From Kalaharituber pfeilii (taxonomy: Eukaryota; Ascomycota; Pezizomycetes; Pezizales; Pezizaceae), in contig WHUZ01000092.1 of assembly GCA_015179045.1 (NCBI GenBank), positions 62,001 through 126,000 of the forward strand: 64,000 nt of DNA, written 5' to 3'. Of the stretch, positions 60,536 through 64,000 are shown in pieces. The translations under genes were made by a program, and so were the position numbers. The notes below the pieces were generated by a model, which did not search any database, was not told where the DNA came from, and saw nothing but the letters and a program-made list of their open reading frames with translations. Every line of letters starts with the position of its first letter. Positions within the stretch are counted from its first letter, which is position 1.

Positions 60536-60640
60536 ACGAGATGATACGTAGGAGATAAGAAGAGTAGAACAAAAAAGAAATAGCAGAACACGGAATGATA
60601 ACCAAGACAAGATGATGTGAAATGAACTACGAGGATAAGA

Positions 60641-60703
60641 TTTTTTCTTTTTTTTTCTTTTTTTATATCAGTGCTCGCGTGCCGCCCTACGGGCTATGGC
60701 GAG
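60641..60703 (-). repeat. Family-A tail
   Basis: T-rich run, TATATCAGTGCTCGCGTGCC, GCCCTACGGGCTATGGCGAG. Both stems of the hairpin are intact. It lies just 3' of the receptor gene's stop. Confidence 0.75.
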
Positions 60704-60713
60704 GAGGATAAGG

Positions 60714-63700
60714 TTAAATGGGCAGCCTGCTTTTCTCCAACAACGCATCCATCTTTTCGTGCTCCTGCCTGTGCGAATCATATAGATGAAGTTTGAAAGA
60801 TAATATCCTTATATACTTCTTGTTGCACAAGCAACAAGCATATTTTGCTGGGCGCTTCTGCGCCCTCTCAGATTTGCCTCCAGAAGCCCTGGAGTTTGCA
60901 GAAGCAATTATCTTGTCCTTGCCCAGCTCCGGCTCTGGCACCTCTGAGGCACTCCCGGAGGGCTTAATACTCGAAGACGAAGCAATTGAGGATGGGGATC
61001 CAATTGGCGCATCCAAAGGTGAGAGGGAGTTCCGTCGTGGTTGGTCTGGATGTTGAAGTAGTGTTTGCGTCCCAGATTGTCTGTGTCTCTGAAAGGAGGG
61101 AAACTCCGTTCGTTCAGCGACCTCCGTGGTTGGATTGGAATCAATGGGGATGCCAGCATATTTCGCCGCCAGCTGCGACGCTGGAAAGGAATGAAATTTC
61201 TGGTTGTGCGCGTTCAGCTGCTTGGCCGTGCAGCACCCGAAATCTGTGATAGGACATCCAGCTTCTGTGCAAGAAAACAAACGCTCGTGCCTCTTTTCAT
61301 GCCTATCACGGGCGTGCAGTGAGGTAAAGCCCTCGCTGAAATATGCACATGTTGGTTGGCCGCATTTAAACCAATGCGTGCCGTAAGCTGGTTGGAGATC
61401 ATACTGGCTTTCCGGTAGTGGCGAGTTCTGGAACACCTTTTCTAGTTGTAGTCTAGCCTTGGCGATATGACTATGTAAATGAAGGAAGCTTAAAGTGAAC
61501 GGCCCAAGTGACCCGCCTTGTCTAGTAGCCTTACGAAGTCCAGCAGCCCCGCACACCAACCGAGTCAGATTCCGATAAACCTCAGGAAAGCCCTCAAAGC
61601 ATTTGAACCTGCTTTGCATTGCATGATTAATCTTTATATTTTCCCAGTTGCTGCTCTCAGTATTTAATTGTTGTTGCAAAAAAATCTCAAGCGTGCTGGG
61701 TATTTTTTCGGTCCGTTGAGTATTGTCTGCCCATTTTGAGCAAAAGTTGTCGATATGATCGAACCAATACACAGCTGCATAATCCTGAAATGAGAAATAG
61801 CCATCCAGGGCAAATTGGTGAACCTCGTTTTCGGTTAAAGTCCTATTAAAGCAGTCGAAACTGAGGTAATTTACACATAGATATGCGAGATTCGATTCTG
61901 CAGAAGCCAGGTTTAAAAACTGCCGTTCAATCAAGAACCTTACAGTGAAGACAGTATCAGATCTCTGCGGGGAAGAAAACACAAACATGAAAGGAGCTTA
62001 CAATCTTGCAGTCATGTGTACAAAGTGGATAGTATTATCTTTTTCCACTTCTATTAACGATCCACAGAGATCACTTATATCATCAAGCAATGAGTTTTGG
62101 GCAAAATCGACGGTTCGATCTCGCATATCCCCCATCGCAAATACTGCCTGAATTTCATATTTCTTCAGAGGACGTCTTGCACACACTATCAAATCAAGAA
62201 TTCTGCATGCATTCTCCTTTTGTGCGTTGCTGCTGTTGGAGTAAATGCGGGTAACAATTCTCTCGTATCTTGGAATATCATCAGAAAACTAGCTATGTAT
62301 TCTTTAAATCATATGAGTTTTGTACTTACGCTTTCTCTAAGCCTATAGGAAATATGGATGGCGAAAGTTCTTTTGCTAATTGAGCTTTCGTTCCCTGATC
62401 ATATAAATGCTTCATTACTAATGAATAGTACAGAAACATCCCTATGGTTTATTCAGCGGTCTATATCACTATCATTCGTACATCATGATACGGAAATGAC
62501 ATACCTTGACCACGTTCAAGTACTCTGTTTATTATATCATCCTTCTCGCCATCCGTCAGTCTGAATTTTTTCTGAATTTTGATTCCCCATTCGCTTGTAT
62601 ATTGCTGAGTGTCCGTATCGTGTGGCTTTAACTGGACTTTGGCAAAGTCTGAAAGCTGTCTGCTGATATCCCCTCAGGAGTGCTCACGAAGAGTAAACGT
62701 ACACTTCCGTCACTTTGTAAGTCAATTCTTTCAGCAATATTCCTAAACTTTAACATAATTTCCTTCCGTTCCGCCTTTTCACACTCATCTAGACCGTCAA
62801 TAATAACAAATAGTGTTGTCGTAGAATCTTTCATGGGGACCTCAAGTAGCTCCAGCAGAAGTTTCGATGACCTTAGAGTCATCTCGCCGCTAACTGCCAT
62901 TTTTTCCCAGATAAAAGCAGCAACTTCCTCATTGTGCTTTACAAGTTGTGACAATATGCCCCGACCGACCGCATTAAAAGTATCTTTGTTGTTATTGCGA
63001 TATTGACAGTAGAAGTATGCAACAGCTACTGGCAATGTAGACCTCTTTTTCTCTAATTCTTCAACAATGACTGACGTTAGAACCGTTTTTCCCAATAGTA
63101 AAAGCCATTGTTAGTTCTAGTCTGAGCGGGGACTTCCGACTCTGAAGTTTGACGTCAAGAGGATCTTACCAGCTCCTGGTATTCCATAGAGCCAAAGCCT
63201 GGTATTTGTTCTATCTGAAGCATCTAGCCAACGTTGAATATGCGGATGTGTAAGTACCCAAGACCCTATTCCAGGATACTTGGATCGTCTATCCTCGAAA
63301 CGCTCTTGATCACTACTCGAATCCGCAGCAGCAAGCCAATTGGTGATTTCAACTCTTCGACGCCACCTAATCTCAATATCATCTCTTTCGAAAGCCTGTA
63401 TTGCTAACTCTCGATCTCGTTTAGCCTTTTCAAATTCAGTCAGGCTTGCCTGGCTCTCTATCAATTCCTTATGCCTGCTGAGCTTTTCACGTATTTGGAT
63501 GAAAGAGCTTCCAAGGTCTTTCCATGCAGCTCTGAAGACGATACACCATGCTGTACCAATTTACCAGTTGTCAGAATACTTTCAACGTCAAGTCTCCTCC
63601 GAATTTTTCCTTGTTTTTTATCCATCGGTATCCCAATCTATCCCTGGGAATTAACTCACTTGGCCTTTGCAAAACCTTCAGTGCCCGAGTATGAAACTCC

Positions 63701-63944
63701 AAGATATCCTGATATACCAAGCCGAGCACCTTTCGCATGTAACTACTTTCTTGGAAGAGACAGTAATACTGCTGGAATTGCGGAAGACATTCTCCGAGAT
63801 GTTCATACTCGTCCAGAATCACATCAAAACAATTAATATAAGTACTGCTCATCTAGATATCAAAGTGTCCGATCGTTCAGTGCCCGGCTATGACACAGTT
63901 ACGGAAAGAACAACTCTTACCTGCAGCAAAAATTTCATAGGTCC
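60714..63944 (-). pseudogene. NACHT - C2H2 zinc-finger NOD-like receptor, 5' partial, disrupted
   Basis: Exons on the minus strand: 63944-63921 (continues beyond the window), 63852-63660, 63550-63170, 63091-62505, 62441-62330, 62268-62002 and 61938-60714. The N-terminal part (GPMKFLLQ...DILEFHTRALKVLQRP...AAWKDLGSSF) matches the domain found at the start of many fungal NACHT proteins. The P-loop is GIPGAGKT, the Walker B region LFVIIDGLDE; then LVMKHLYDQGT and the C-terminal part CGAAGLRKATRQGGSLGPF. Three C2H2-like fingers follow (CGQPTCAYFSEG..H..KRH; CTEAGC..H..KFH; CCLCNKKY..H..SH). Two defects: the acceptor before the P-loop lysine reads GG instead of AG (63093-63092), and one base is missing near 62630. 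All other junctions are canonical and in phase. Confidence 0.78.
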
Positions 63945-64000
63945 CTAAAGAATATAAATTTTTAGTACTCAGTGTCCTCGATAGTTGCTAACAGAGAAAA
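63945..64000 (-). other. Intron of the NACHT-C2H2 gene at the window edge
   Basis: An acceptor (TTCTTTAG) ends at 63945, so the 5' exon or exons of this gene lie beyond the window. Confidence 0.6.

Larger units (their letters stand above)
60263..60713. other. Intergenic stretch with two family-A tails
   Basis: No gene. Includes the tails at 60485-60535 and 60641-60703. Confidence 0.45.

Overview
The window looks like a repeat-rich region from a filamentous ascomycete genome. Genes have several short introns (51-139 bp) with GT/AG ends and CTAAC-like branch sites. The proteins include NACHT-type NOD-like receptors with the fungal N-terminal domains, an H-type lectin and a vWFA protein. Everything between them is packed with fungal transposon families. 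The class cannot be fixed from sequence alone; NACHT-ankyrin expansions with heavy Ty1/copia and LINE load would suit a Pezizomycete, but that is inference. There is no rRNA, convincing tRNA, CRISPR array or bacterial-style operon.

Layout. 0.2-1.9 kb: BTB plus tandem H-type lectin gene (minus). 2.4-3.9 kb: small DNA transposons. 4.7-10.0 kb: complete Ty1/copia element (minus) with matching 276-bp LTRs and a TATAC target duplication. 11.2-16.4 kb: NACHT-ankyrin receptor with about 23 nearly identical ankyrin repeats. 16.8-17.4 kb: Tc1 remnant. 17.66-21.08 kb: a 3.4-kb unit bounded by ~115-bp inverted repeats that holds a 175-bp tandem array and a broken RecQ-like helicase. 21.7-24.1 kb: nested LINE derivatives. 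24.7-25.6 kb: foldback MITE. 27.5-30.0 kb: seven-exon membrane-anchored vWFA gene. 31.1-36.7 kb: pogo element, TA-flanked MITE, foldback element and hAT MITE. 36.9-44.4 kb: LINE copy split by an intact copia element (37.8-43.4 kb) and by a second hAT MITE. 44.4-60.7 kb: a decay zone of LINE pieces with a segmental duplication (about 46.4-50.4 versus 52.35-55.7 kb), which carries a five-exon gene of unknown function in its better copy. 60.7-64 kb: a NACHT-C2H2 receptor running off the right end and visibly broken.

The main theme is retrotransposition. At least two LINE families, separable by conserved 3' tails (A and B here; a rarer C may be a third), have produced three kinds of copy. The first is ordinary 5'-truncated ORF2 copies. 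The second is compact elements that carry only ORF1 plus the family 3' tail, two of them apparently full length with 13-bp target duplications. The third is minute insertions of 25-103 bp that are little more than the 3' hairpin and poly(A). In family A the hairpin is preserved by compensatory changes between copies, which points to selection for recognition by the reverse transcriptase.

The cellular genes that survive (BTB-lectin, ankyrin-NLR, vWFA protein, NACHT-C2H2 receptor) are of types linked in fungi to self/non-self recognition or signalling. Two of them show disabling or truncating changes. No metabolic pathway is encoded here.
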